A program made the position numbers and the translations under genes. The notes beneath the pieces are model-generated. The model saw only the letters and a list, made by a program, of their open reading frames with translations, was not told where the DNA came from and ran no database searches. Positions 33,495 to 47,200 of a DNA stretch of 64,000 nt are shown piece after piece. Within the stretch, counting starts at the first letter, position 1; each line of letters starts with the position of its first letter. The stretch is taken from contig CM055903.1 of the NCBI GenBank assembly GCA_029582155.1, positions 39,435,353 to 39,499,352 of the forward strand, given 5' to 3'. Source of the stretch: Panopea generosa (taxonomy: Eukaryota > Mollusca > Bivalvia > Adapedonta > Hiatellidae).

Positions 33495-34610
33495 TTTACA
33501 GAGTAATTGTATTAGATAATTATTGGCCATACTCATAATTGGTTCATCACCATAATCTGCACACATAATTGGGAAAAGAATAATTTATCAAGACTAGATC
33601 ATTACCATAATCTGTATACATATTTGGAAAGAATGGTTTATCAAGACTAGCTCATTACCATAAATTGTACACATATTTGGATAAAGAATAGTTTATTAAG
33701 ACTAGCTCATTACCATAATTGTATACATAGTTGGGAATGGAATAGTTTATTAAGACTAGCTCATAGCCATAATTGTATACATAGTTGGGTTAAGAATAGT
33801 TTATTAAGACTAGCTCATTGCCATAATTGTATACATAGTTGGGTAAAGAATAGTTTATTAAGACTAGCTCATTGCCATAATTGTATACAAAGTTAGGTAA
33901 AGAATAGTTTATTAAGACTAGCTCATTGCCATAATTGTATACATAGTTGGGTTAAGAAAGGTTTATTAAGACTAGCTCATTGCCATAATTGTATACAAAG
34001 TTAGGTAAAGAATAGTTTATTAAGACTAGCTCATTGCCATAATTGTATACATAGTTCGGTAATGAATAGTTTATCAAGACTAGCACATTGCCATAATTGT
34101 ATACATAGTTCGGTAAAGAATAGTTTATTAAGACTATGCCATACCATAACCTATACACATATTTGGATAAAGAATATTTTATCAAGACTAGCGTATCACC
34201 ATAAAATGTTCACATATTTGGATAAAGAATAATTTATTAAGACATGGTTTATCAAGTATAGAGCTCATCAACATAGACTAGCTTATGACCATAACCTTTT
34301 CACATAGTTGGATAAAGAATAGTTTATTAAGACTAAGCCATAACCATAATCTGTACACATATTTGGATAGGGAATAGTTTATTAAGACTATGTCATAACC
34401 ATAATCTGTACACATAGTTGGATAAAGAATAGTTTATTAAGACTAAGCCATAACCATAATCTGTACACGTATTTGGATAGGGAAAAGTTTATTAAGACTA
34501 TGTCATAACCATAATCTGTACACATATTTGGATAAAGAATAGTTAATTAAGACATGGTTTATCAAGCATAACGCTCATCACCATAATATATATACACATA
34601 ATCGGAACGT
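33495..34610. repeat. Minisatellite, 54-bp unit, about 20 copies
   Basis: The unit reads about GTTTATTAAGACTAGCTCAT, TGCCATAATTGTATACATAG and TTGGGTAAAGAATA. Starts are 54 bp apart in the homogeneous core (33808, 33862). The flanks (33500-33700 and 34130-34600) are more diverged and include insertions. The minus strand reads as 18-residue repeats over part of the core because 54 is divisible by 3. Confidence 0.9.
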
Positions 34611-35070
34611 TTATTATGAAAAGCTCACCATCTACATATATATACATATATTTTTCGATACACAATGTTTTATCCAGGCCAGCTCATCACTATAACCTGT
34701 AAACATACTAGTATTTGCATACATAATATCATACGCCATAAATATATCACTATACAGAAATATTTCCAATTACAAGTGTATAAAATAAAGTATTAACATA
34801 AGATACGATAGTGTAAGAAATGTGTGTACATATATTAGATACACAAAGTTGAATTTATTATGTCATTGACAGTAAACTGATGCAATTGAATATATTAAGT
34901 TGTTTATGTCACAAATGATAACTAATCGGCGAAAAGTGATGCCTCTTAAGCATTTACCAGAGTAATTCCCCTTTCCTACAGAGAAATAAAGTTAAGTTTC
35001 TGAATACACCGGGTTATTTTAACGTCATAGTAACGTCATAAAGGTATGCACAATAGTTTTGAAGAAAATA
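34611..35070. promoter_or_regulatory. Upstream region of the metalloprotease gene
   Basis: AT-rich. Two direct copies of TAACGTCATA lie at 35020-35040, each holding the ACGTCA half-site bound by CREB/ATF factors, 175-195 bp before the preferred start codon. The role is inferred. Confidence 0.4.
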
Positions 35071-35214
35071 ATGTTGAGCGAAAAATTTGTTAAAATTGTC
35101 TTTAGTGTCCCTTTAATATTAGGTTTTAATGTGCTGGCAGATTTTCATTTTGATATAAACGTGAAAGATTGTCATTTTGATACATACAGACGTTTGAAGC
35201 CGATACTAGAAGTA

Positions 35215-35275
35215 ATGCGTCTCACCATTTTATTATCTGTGTTAATTGTTTTGAGGGTGGAATCAAAAAGTAATG
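35215..35275 (+). CDS. Metalloprotease exon 1: signal peptide
   Basis: The exon codes MRLTILLSVLIVLRVESKSN, with a hydrophobic core followed by a small-residue site, then donor GTAAGA. The frame is open upstream to another ATG at 35071, which would add a second hydrophobic stretch (FVKIVFSVPLILGFNVLA). The shorter start gives a standard signal peptide and is preferred. Confidence 0.7.
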
Positions 35276-38200
35276 GTAAGATTTAATTTTATATTTTGAT
35301 TAGGGAGGTCTTCATTGATTGAATGATCAAAGGCACTGTCATTTAATAAGCATTTACCTGCTGTCATTTAATAAGCCTGCTGTCATTTAATAAGCATTTA
35401 CCTGCTGTCGTTTAATAAGCATTTACCTGCTGTCATTTAATAAGCATTTACCTGCTGTCATTTAATAAGCCTGCTGTCATTTAATAAGCATTTACCTGCT
35501 GTCGTTTGATAAGCATTTACCTGCTGTCATTTAATAAGCATTTACCTGCTGTCGTTTAATAAGCCATTTGATAGAATAACTTTGTTTAAGTTTTTTGAGC
35601 AGATTATTGTTTTTACATATTTCATCAACCTATCATTGGACATGAATGAAACTTCACATTGTGTTCAGCATCATCTAAAAACTTATAGACACAAAAACCA
35701 TAACTGTTAATTATCCTTTGACAGAATTATGGTCCTGTTAGACTAAGGCATTTTGTTAGAGTTGTTTTAGCAGGTTAAAGTTTGCAGTACAAGAACAAAG
35801 CATTGAGCTTAGATGTTCTACAAATTGGGTCAGTTTGTGGTCCTTTCTCAAATTTGTTCAAAACAATGACCCTGGAAATAAAATTGGCCTGCCCTAAGGG
35901 GTCAACAGTTTTACATAGTGTTATACAGGAAAAAATAGTTTTATTTTTTACAGAAAAGCAATATTTATAGCTTAATTTTACCACCCCTGAGTTTATATAT
36001 TAATTGCCTTCAATTTTGGTACTTATTTCCTAAAAAAAGGCTGTTTTAGAACAGCATCGAAATAGTCGAGCGCGTACTTGATATGCATGCATGTAGAAAC
36101 TAAATATATAACGCATGTGTTACATTGTTTGTTTTTAAAAAGTTAAAATTAAGAAGGCAATGGCGAGAGGATTTTCCGACCAAATGCCATCGAAAAACGT
36201 TGATGGGGAGGTGGAGTTCAAAGAAACCGAAATAATGGTGCTGCAAGTAGAAGGATATGGCATTAAAGAAATGGTCATGAAAAAACGAAGCGTGGAGAAT
36301 AGGATGCAAAGGAGAAAGTTGGATAGGGGCAACCTAGTGAGTATATTGTTGCGGGAGGTTGAGTAATCGTAAATAATGTTTGCAATAACATTTGATTCAC
36401 GTGACTTTCATTGATGTGTCTTCAAAAATATATAACTCTTAGTCTTGTAAAAATACTTTGTTCCGGTTTTTCATTAAAATATTTTTTTACCAGATTAATG
36501 CTGAGACACTTTGTTAACGATACGATCGACCAATTCATATTTACCAATATTGAATGTGTCAATAGCATGGAATGAAAAATAGTGTTTGACAAGGCTAATT
36601 GTAGGACTTTGTTTACAACATAATAGATGCTTTTTCCTATTCGTGACATATTGCTTTGTTCCGTGTGTTGTCCATTATTTTGTTCTTCATAACTGTATCC
36701 TCAGTGTCCATTGTGTACTTAAACTTTATATAGACAAATAGCTTTATATTAAAGGAAATATATCAGGATTTAAAAAAAAATATGCTGAAAACTGTTTCCC
36801 AAATATTATACATCTATACATGTATATATTCACTTACCCAGTATTGCCAAAAGGATATCTATTTAAACGTGTAAAAATAACATTTCCTAACTTGGGCTAC
36901 ACGCCATGGTTAGACTAAAAATAGACTCCCCGCTTTAATTGCATCATATTTTGTGACGTATGAAAGAGTCGCGTGATTTCATTATGATTTCAATTTGATT
37001 TGTAATACAGATTGACACGGAGTAAACTTGTTTCATCTTAGAAAGAGTCCGAATGACGATGCGAAGGTCGTCAATCAGTATTTATGTGATGTCTATTTTT
37101 ACAATGGGGATTTCGTTTCAAGTTTACCACTCCAATTTGAATATAGAGTTTGTCACGTTTTGGTGGATTTGATATACCAAACCATTCGGATTTCATTTAT
37201 TAATGATAATGAGATGCTTTTTATCGATTTCAATAATAATTTAATTTTTTAAGACATTTAAAACGTCTTTTTCCTGAACATACTCAGAAATTATTTATTA
37301 AATTTCAGTGTACACTAAAATTAGATATGTTCATTAGTTTTAATGCAGTAAGCAAATTTGACAATTTACTGGGATATCACTCGTACAGGCTATGTTGGTT
37401 AATGGCGTTGCTTTTTTGACTAAAAATGGTTTCCAAAATTATATACGGGATTAATTCTTAAATACATGTATTGTATAATTGAAAGAACTAAATAAAATTG
37501 TTTTTACATTCTCTGTAATATAGAAGGTGTAACGATTGCAAAAACAAAGGAATTTGTTTAATTATTATGTGTGATAGTGTCATCTGATTGAAGGAGTCAT
37601 TATACACGACAGATGTGTAAGACGAATTAAAAAAAATGCAGTTTTACTGGGAAAACTTTTCTTCCGACCAAACAACGAGCTAATCATCTTTGTTAATTTC
37701 ATAAACATCATAGGAAGCAGCTATCTACACCGACGACGACAGGACTACAACGTGTAGGAATGAATGTGACCTTGACACGAAAATTTGTACAGTGGTAAGT
37801 ACGAGTAGTTATGTCGAAATTAAATGAGACACAGGTGTTGATTGATTGTTTTTACTTATCGCTCATAGAGTATCAATTTTCTAACCTGTTAGAAATTAAT
37901 CCCTTTACTCCATAGATACGTGTTGTCCCGCATCAATCATAGAAGGCCTTTGAAAGCAGGGCAGGAAGAGCTCAGATTGCTCATAACGAGCAATCTGAAC
38001 ACTTCCTGCTTTGTTTTCCACTCTGACAGTTAATATAAACATAATTAACCCAATAATTCAAAAGCCTTCTATATTATGTGTCCAAAGGCGTCTATATTAG
38101 GTGTCCAAAGGCGTCTATATGAAGTAAAGGGTTAAATGACAAAATCTTTGTTGTAATTGAGTGGGTGATTGGCAGGGAAATGTCAATTCAACAACGCGTA

Positions 38201-41200
38201 ATAGAAATACAATGCTTCGTCTCTTAAATATTTAATGTTCTTTTTTTTGTAATTAAGATCGATTTACATGTAATTAAAATCCTAGATGTTTTCCTAGTTT
38301 ATTTTATTATTCACTGCACGTAAACTAATTGAGGCAACGTTACGATTTTATTATCGATTAGTTTAAGCTTCCTCGTTATAGCTCTTTGTATTATTAATTC
38401 ACACCTGTTTCTTCAGTGTCATTTTTAACTTTTTCATATTCTTATGTTTATTAATGGTGAACAGAGTATCTTCATATTTATGATTTAACGATGATGAGTT
38501 TCAAACAGATATAGCCGTCTTGCTGTTCCTTCAACAGCCATCCTCTTGCTGCTTTCACTTCTGCCAAGTCATCGAGTATATCATAATATCGCTTTTTTAA
38601 TTTATATTATATACATATCTATTTATCTGAGAATATATGTGTTACCGCATTTGTAAAAGAATATTCTACCAATCGTGTTTTTTATTCACATTTTCTAATT
38701 TTATGTCGCGACGAAGTGGACTGTAGAGCGGACCAAGTTTTCCCGATTGGGTCTGTAACATAACAATGAGATTTGGGCACATCGATTTGTCAGTTGCTAA
38801 AAGCGAAAGTTAAATGGCGCAATAGTTTGATAAACGTTAAGTAGCTATGGATTGTACGGATATTCCTAGTTTTCCCTGTATTTAATGAGGGTTGAACAAA
38901 CCTGACTCTGGATATATCAGGAACAGGGATAGGCCAGTGGTAGATCCGTAAAACCAAGAACTAAACACTCTAGTGGTGATTTCGACACTGGTCGTTTCAT
39001 GATAATGACCATGCTGTTATTTCACCAGTGCGTGTGCTTTACATTTGGTTTAGCGGTTCTGTATGTTAATCATGTTTGTGCTGCTGGAATATCTTTGTCC
39101 TTTAAATAAAAGGTCTGCTGATCAATTTGTATTCACATGTTCTCATTTTATAATGTGACGACAAGGAGAGTGTCATACAATCTCTGCCTGTTTAATAGAC
39201 AACACCATTAAATATCAAAGGCATTGTAAATAACTACTTCACCATATGCACACGTGTTTATATGTAATATGTATCTTCCGTAGACTTGTCTCCAGACAGA
39301 ATAAAGAGGAAAGCTGCTATGTTAATAAGGAGCAGAAAGCTCTGTGTTTTGCTAACGACAAAGACGCTGAAATCCGTTTTTTCGAGCTGCCGAAACTAGG
39401 TAAGCATGTATATTGCAATGTAATGTCCGAATTTTATATGCACTTTCCAATTCGATGCATAGTTTAAGGTTCCAGCAACTGCCATGTCAGTGTATCTCTG
39501 TATATAACTGACCTTAATGACATGTTCTAACTGAAACTGAGTTTAAAATGCTTGAATATGACATATGTCAATCGCTCACATGTTGTTTATGATAGATGGC
39601 GCATGCGGCTATAGTTGCGCTTATTTGTTGGCTATTAACAACAAAGGAGAAGTCGGTTGAATATCATATTCATCATGAGCTAAAATGAAAATGGTCACAA
39701 TTACAGTTTTGTTACCCTGCTTGTTTTAGTTTTGTATGCTTTTTAAGATAATGCCCATGCAAACTGTAATATTGTATTCATTATTTATATATTTTTATAT
39801 CGTATAATTTATCCCACCGACCTTTTAAATTTGTTTATATATATATAAAAAACACACACAGTTATAACTTGCAGTAGTTACACTTTTTTATATTTTAGTT
39901 TTCTTTTAAATGAGCACTTTCAGATTAAAAAGAATTTAATACCGTAAGAAAAATACCGTAATAATGAATTTTGGTGGTATATTTATATGCTTATATTTGA
40001 TAACATCAGAAATTAGTTAATGTTATGATATAACTAAAATACTCTCATACGTACTTTCATAACTGTTCACTTACCCATGCTACTTGACCGATATACATCT
40101 ATATAATGTACATACGTACCATCATAACTGTTCACTTACCCATGCTACTTGACCGATAATCATCTATATAATGTACATACGTACTATCATAACTGTTCAC
40201 TTACCCATGCTACTTGACCGATATACATCTATATAATGTACATACGTACTATCATAACTGTTCACTTACCCATGCTCCTTGACCGATATACATCTATATA
40301 ATGTATTTGACCGATATACATCTATATAATGTACATACGTACCATCATAACTGTTCACTTACCCATGCTACTTGACCGATATACATCTATATAATGTACA
40401 TACGTACCATCATAACTGTTCACTTACCCATGCTACTTGACGGATATACATCTATATAATGTACATACGTACCATCATAACTGTTCTCTTACCCACGCTT
40501 CTTGACCGATATACATCTATATAATGTACATACGTACCATCATAACTGTTCACTTACCCATGCTACTTGACCGATATACATCTATATAATGTACATACGT
40601 ACCATCATAACTGTTCTCTTACCCACGCTTCTTGACCGATACACATCTATATAATGTACATACGTACCATCATAACTGTTCAATTACCCACGCTATTTGA
40701 CCGATACACATCTATATAATGTACATACGTTCTATCATAACTGTTCAATTACCCACGCTACTTGACCGATACACATCTATATAATGTACATACGTTCTAT
40801 CATAACTGTTCAATTACCCACGCTACTTGACCGATATACATCTATATAATGTACATACGTACTATCATAACTGTTCACTTACCCATGCTACTTGACCGAT
40901 ATACATCTATATAATGTACATACGTACTATCATAACTGTTCACTTACCCATGCTACTTGACCGATATACATCTATATAATGTACATACGTACCATCATAA
41001 CTGTTCTCTTACCCATGCTACTTGACCGATATACATCTATATAATGTACATACGTACTATCATAACTGTTCACTTACCTATGCTACTTGACCGATATACA
41101 TCTATATAATGTACATACGTACCATCATAACTGTTCACTTACCCACGCTTCTTGACCGATATACATCTATATAATGTACATACGTACCATCATAACTGTT

Positions 41201-44200
41201 CACTTACCCACGCTTCTTGACCGATATACATCTATATAATGTACATACGTACCATCATAACTGTTCACTTACCCACGCTACTTGACCGATATACATCTAT
41301 ATAATGTACATACGTACTATCATAACTGTTCACTTACCTATGCTACTTGACCGATATACATCTATATAATGTACATACGTACCATCATAACTGTTCACTT
41401 ACCCACGCTACTTGACCGATATACATCTATATAATGTACATACGTACTATCATAACTGTTCACTTACCTATGCTACTTGACCGATATACATCTATATAAT
41501 GTACATACGTACTATCATAACTGTTCACTTACCTATGCTACTTGACCGATATACATCTATATAATGTACATACGTACCATCATAACTGTTCACTTACCCA
41601 TGCTACTTGACCGATATACATCTATATAATGTACATACGTACTATCATAACTGTTCACTTACCCATGCTACTTGACCGATATACATCTATATAATGTACA
41701 TACGTACTATCATAACTGTTCACTTACCCACGCTACTTGACCGATATACATCTATATAATGTACATACGTACCATCATAACTGTTCACTTACCCACGCTA
41801 CTTGACCGATATACATCTATATAATGTACATACGTACCATCATAACTGTTCACTTACCTATGCTACTTGACCGATACACATCTATATAATGTACATACGT
41901 ACCATCATAACTGTTCACTTACCCACGCTACTTGACCGATACACATCTATATAATGTACATACGTACCATCATAACTGTTCACTTACCCACGCTACTTGA
42001 CCGATATACATCTATATAATGTACATACGTACCATCATAACTGTTCACTTACCCACGCTACTTGACCGATATACATCTATATAATGTACATACGTACCAT
42101 CATAACTGTTCACTTACCCACGCTACTTGATCGATATACATCTATATAATGTACATACGTACCATCATAACTGTTCACTTACCCACGCTACTTGATCGAT
42201 ATACATCTATATAATGTACATACGTACCATCATAACTGTTCACTTACCCACGCTACTTGACCGATATACATCTATATAATGTACATACGTACCATCATAA
42301 CTGTTCACTTACCCACGCTACTTGATCGATATACATCTATATAATGTACATACGTACCATCATAACTGTTCACTTACCCACGCTACTTGATCGATATACA
42401 TCTATATAATGTACATACGTACCATCATAACTGTTCACTTACCCATGCTACTTGATCGATATACATCTATATAATGTACATACGTACCATCATAACTGTT
42501 CACTTACCCACGCTACTTGATCGATATACATCTATATAATGTACATACGTACCATCATAACTGTTCACTTACCCACGCTACTTGACCGATATACATCTAT
42601 ATAATGTACATACGTACCATCATAACTGTTCACTTACCCACGCTACTTGACCGATATACATCTATATAATGTACATACGTACCATCATAACTGTTCTCTT
42701 ACCCACGCTTCTTGACCGATATACATCTATATAATGTACATACGTACCATCATAACTGTTCACTTACCCACGCTACTTGACCGATATACATCTATATAAT
42801 GTACATACGTTGTAATTAGCTGACACTGATAATTCAGGTTACGTAAACAAACTTAATTTGTTACATCAACTGCATCAAAAGTGACAATCAATCATAAAAT
42901 GAGCATTAAATAAGGACAATGCATTTTAAATAAGAAAAAAACACACCCCAAAAACAAGGATTATACGAGTACCACGCGGTAGTATTTCGTGTTGACAATG
43001 AGTGACCAGCTATATGTATTTGACGATAAAAAGACTGAACATACATTTGAGAGGAACAGTTAGTCTATCCCAGAACCTGATATCTCCTGAATCAGGTCTA
43101 TTAACCACCAGTGAAAAAGCGATGCATGACCCACAATTTATAGCAGTTGAACGCTAGCTAAACTGTGACGTAATCAAACTTTCAGTTGAAACAACTGACG
43201 AAGTGCTCAATAGCGGCTTTCCCAACATTGCTAGTTAACTGACCCAATCGGGTGAGCTGGATCCGTGCTACAGACTAGAGGAACAGTCGTTCTTTCTCAA
43301 AACATCAACGAGCTTCCTCTCATAAAGATTTTGCGACACTAATTTGACTGGTGCTCACAACATATGCTGTTTATATTGCACATTACGTGTCAATAATGAT
43401 CACCGTGTGGTATTTACTATACTAGAGAGACGGCTATCAAGCACTGATCGCAGAAAACGATCTTTGGAACCTGACTTCGGCAGGACGTCCATAATCAAAG
43501 TGGCAATGTTTCCAGACGCTGCTTTCATGCAACTGTATGTATTGTTTTATAGGGAATATATTGAGAATAAACGCTATAAAATTAATGTCTAGAAATAAAA
43601 TTATCTTTTAAAATGGATAAAAAGCATTTCTGTTTCATTAATTAATAAATTCAACAAAAAAACATGACAAAATCGGAATTCAAATTTGAATAATAAACTT
43701 GAAAACGAAATCCCCATTCTTGAAACAATTTTAAATACATGTAAACCTAACTATCGTATAAAATTAAATAGGTGACTCATTTAATAGGTCACAAAATTTG
43801 TTTAAATTTTGAGCGGGAAATCAATTTTTACCAATGCACGTAGCCCAACAATTTAAATTTTGAAACATTCTGATATGTTCCTTTTAAACACCTTTTTACG
43901 GTTATTCAAATTTGAAAAACAATTTGAAAAATAAATTACATGATCGTATTTTTAACTATTGAGTCCCTTCACAATAGTATGCTGCTGTTTTACATCAATA
44001 GTATGTGTGGAATTACAACTATGCACATTTTAAGCGAGATAAATACATCAATTTAGCTTAATTTAGAAGTTAGCTCTTGAAAACTTTTGTGAATAACTCT
44101 CGAGTACGTTTTCAGTGTAATACCGATGTTTTGATTTCAGAGCGTGTCTTCTGGCCGAGTCTGGGACCAAACCCGCGACATCTGATGTCAAGGGCAAACA

Positions 44201-47200
44201 TACTACCCATTACGCTATCTTCCCAACTTAGGTCAATGTGAACCACGATGCTGATAACTTTTTATTTGATCAAATATAGTATCGTCTCAAACCTACTACC
44301 CCTTAGTGGTAAGACATGTGCTATATGCCTTGTATTTCTATTTTTCATATAAACATAGTCCCTTGGGTTCATATTTGACAAACAATACAACTGTATATTA
44401 TTCTAAGGTTATTTTACAGTGTTTGTACCACAATACGTAAAATTTATTCCCATATTGTCAAATTGTACAAAACACTGTAAAATGATCTTTTTATTCTATA
44501 CGCCAATCTGAATGAAAGTATCAAGAGAGTAAAGAAAAACCAAGATCCTTTTAAATAAAAGTGGCAGACGAAGGAAGTTACAGTGATATATAGTCAGATT
44601 TTCTCAACGTCATCGTCATGCTATAGAATAGTTATAGAATAAATACACATTAGTTGATACCAGATCAACAAAAATGTAAATGAAAATAAATCTATTTTAT
44701 GTGTGCACCAGGTTTATGGACTTCACTGACAACACCGTAAAAGAAGCGAAACAGGAATGCAAGAACTACCTGACACTTGTCGCAAATGAGGTAGGTTCTA
44801 TCATATAGAAGTGCTACCCATGTGTATAGTCAAACATGTATAGTTTTAAAATAACGCCATAATCTACAAGTATATTATTCTAAATAATTTGACAACAAAT
44901 ATTTCAAATTATCGTCAACTTTATTTTACGAATTTGCTCTGATTTGTCCTGTATTATTGATTAGCGAAAATTTGAATTCGCGACGTTCGATAAGTCAAAC
45001 CCGGAAATGCATTTTTTATTCGGGTACTAGATCCTCGGGTGATCAGATTGTAATAGTCGATGCGTTATCGTATAATTATTGACTGATTCTCATTGTTATT
45101 AAGTCTTTATCCATGTTCAATAAACTAAAAATGCATGGTTAGATACGAGTTTACTCTTCAAGAACTAGTATTGACTGTTTATCAATTTAGCTTAATATCG
45201 AAGTTAGCTCTTGAAAACTTTTGTGAATAACGCTCGAGTACGTTTCCAGTGTAATACCGATGTTTTGATTTTAGAGCGTGTCTTCTGGCCGAGTCTGATT
45301 AGCGAAAATTTGAATTCGCGACGAAATTGGTTTAAATGTATGTATGTTTTTAGATGAACCTGAACTACCAGACGATTAAGGACTTTGGTTATAAACTCAA
45401 TCTTAGCACTGAAAGCGGTCAGAGGCCACTCGACTTCTCCATCTATTTGACAAGAGTATATTTTCCTCGGGTAAGATAGTGTGGGAGTGTACGTGAGTGT
45501 GTATATCGGACAGGGATGTCGAGTTTTCCTTGGTGAAACTTGCCATACAGAATGAAGAAAACGAGTATCTCTGTTTGACAGGGATTATAAAAACTAACGC
45601 TATTAAAACGGGAAGAAACAAGCGTATGTAAGAAATGGGAAGAGTTTTGCGGTAAAGTAGTCGATACAAAATGTCACTGCTAGTCCAAAAGATTCCTGGA
45701 ATTTGTTTCGATAAATGAAGGCAGTGATTATCTTAAAGCAGAGGTAGAGTATTCCTTGATATGTTACTGCTCATATTGATTACGAATGACATTAATGGTG
45801 TATCTGAACATTTTGAAAGTACTGTCATGTTTGAACCATGCATTTAGAAAAATAGTAATGCTTAGAAATTGGGGTATGAATTCATGATACCAGACGTCTA
45901 CTTTCATACTTTCATTTTGTCAACAGTATAAACACTGGACAGAAAACAAATATTTATGCTACATGACCCGTATTTTTCTCATCTTATTTAGATTCAGAGG
46001 ATGACAAACAATAAAAAATAGGGTTCTCTTTTTTCATTTGTGTCCTTAAATGAATGCTAACTATGCAAACTTTTTTATTTACAATAGAATAAAGAACACA
46101 AATCAATACTGGGTTTACACCTATATCTGTTATGCTGCTGCTATATTTTGTTGTTGTTATGTTTTGCTGTCTACTTTGATTTATACTATTTCTGTTAATC
46201 TTAAATATTGTAGGTTGTGTGCAACACTGCTCTATCTGGAACTATACAGATAAAAAATATAGCAGCGTTACGATTAACCATCGATATTCTTATTAGTCCA
46301 TCGTTTTTTGTAAGGAATGTGATTGATTATAAGGCAGTGATAGAATTTCTACAGTTATATTAAACTAACGATGAACAGGGTAACGAGTGCTAAATGGATT
46401 GAGTTTTCTCGGATAACTTTTTGACATTAGAAGTCGCAGAGTGGCTAAAAATAATTGGGAGTCAGTTTTACCAAATTAAATATGTAGATCAAGATGATGT
46501 TTCGCTGTTTGATGTTTGGCTATTCAGAAATGTTTTTGTTTAGATAAACTAAATGGAAATAAAAAATATGTTATCTACAATTTACTTTTGCGAGATAACG
46601 TTTTGTATTATTCAGGTTTATAATATATTTGATGAAGTTGTCTAATTTAGATATTGAAAGATGTTAGTTGCCTGCAAGAAATTGCACATTGTGAAGAAAC
46701 AAAGGTTGTGCGGTGGATATACGTAAAGTTCGGTTGAGAATACTGTCATAATGTGGAAACTCGTATTTTAACGAATGTTAGATAATTTTCAATTTCTTTT
46801 TACTGGTAAACTTACCGCCATGAGGTTTGCCCGGATATTGTATAGAACGGGTAGACCTAATGTATGTGTCTTCAGGAAAGAAGTAAATATTTATCCTTTC
46901 TTAGATTATCTATAGAAAGACAGCAGGTATTTTTTTTTTATCCATTTTATCTCGTAAAATTCCCCACCGCCCTCTACAATAATTATTATATTAATAAGAC
47001 AGGTGTAAATATTTTCCAGATAACAAAAAATACACAATTTCTTGTGAGACAGGGGTAGAATGTTACATTGTTATATAATAAAAACAATCACGTAAGTAAT
47101 TATAATACAGGGGTGGAAGGTTTTCACAAAAACAGATAAGAAATAATTATAAGACAGGATTAAAATTGCCCCTAGTGAGATTTATTTTGAAAATGTTATG

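Noticed and set aside
33952-34185. Minus-strand 77-codon frame with 18-residue repeats
   Set aside because: Same effect from the 54-bp array.
37028-37252. 74-codon frame as a gene
   Set aside because: It lies in repeat family A, and the matching stretch of other copies is broken.
40045-42811. CRISPR-like regular array
   Set aside because: Units are contiguous near-identical copies with no unique spacers, in an animal gene intron; it is a minisatellite.
44140-44232. tRNA gene on the minus strand
   Set aside because: Head only; it runs into a body repeated at 45181-45295, so it is a SINE.
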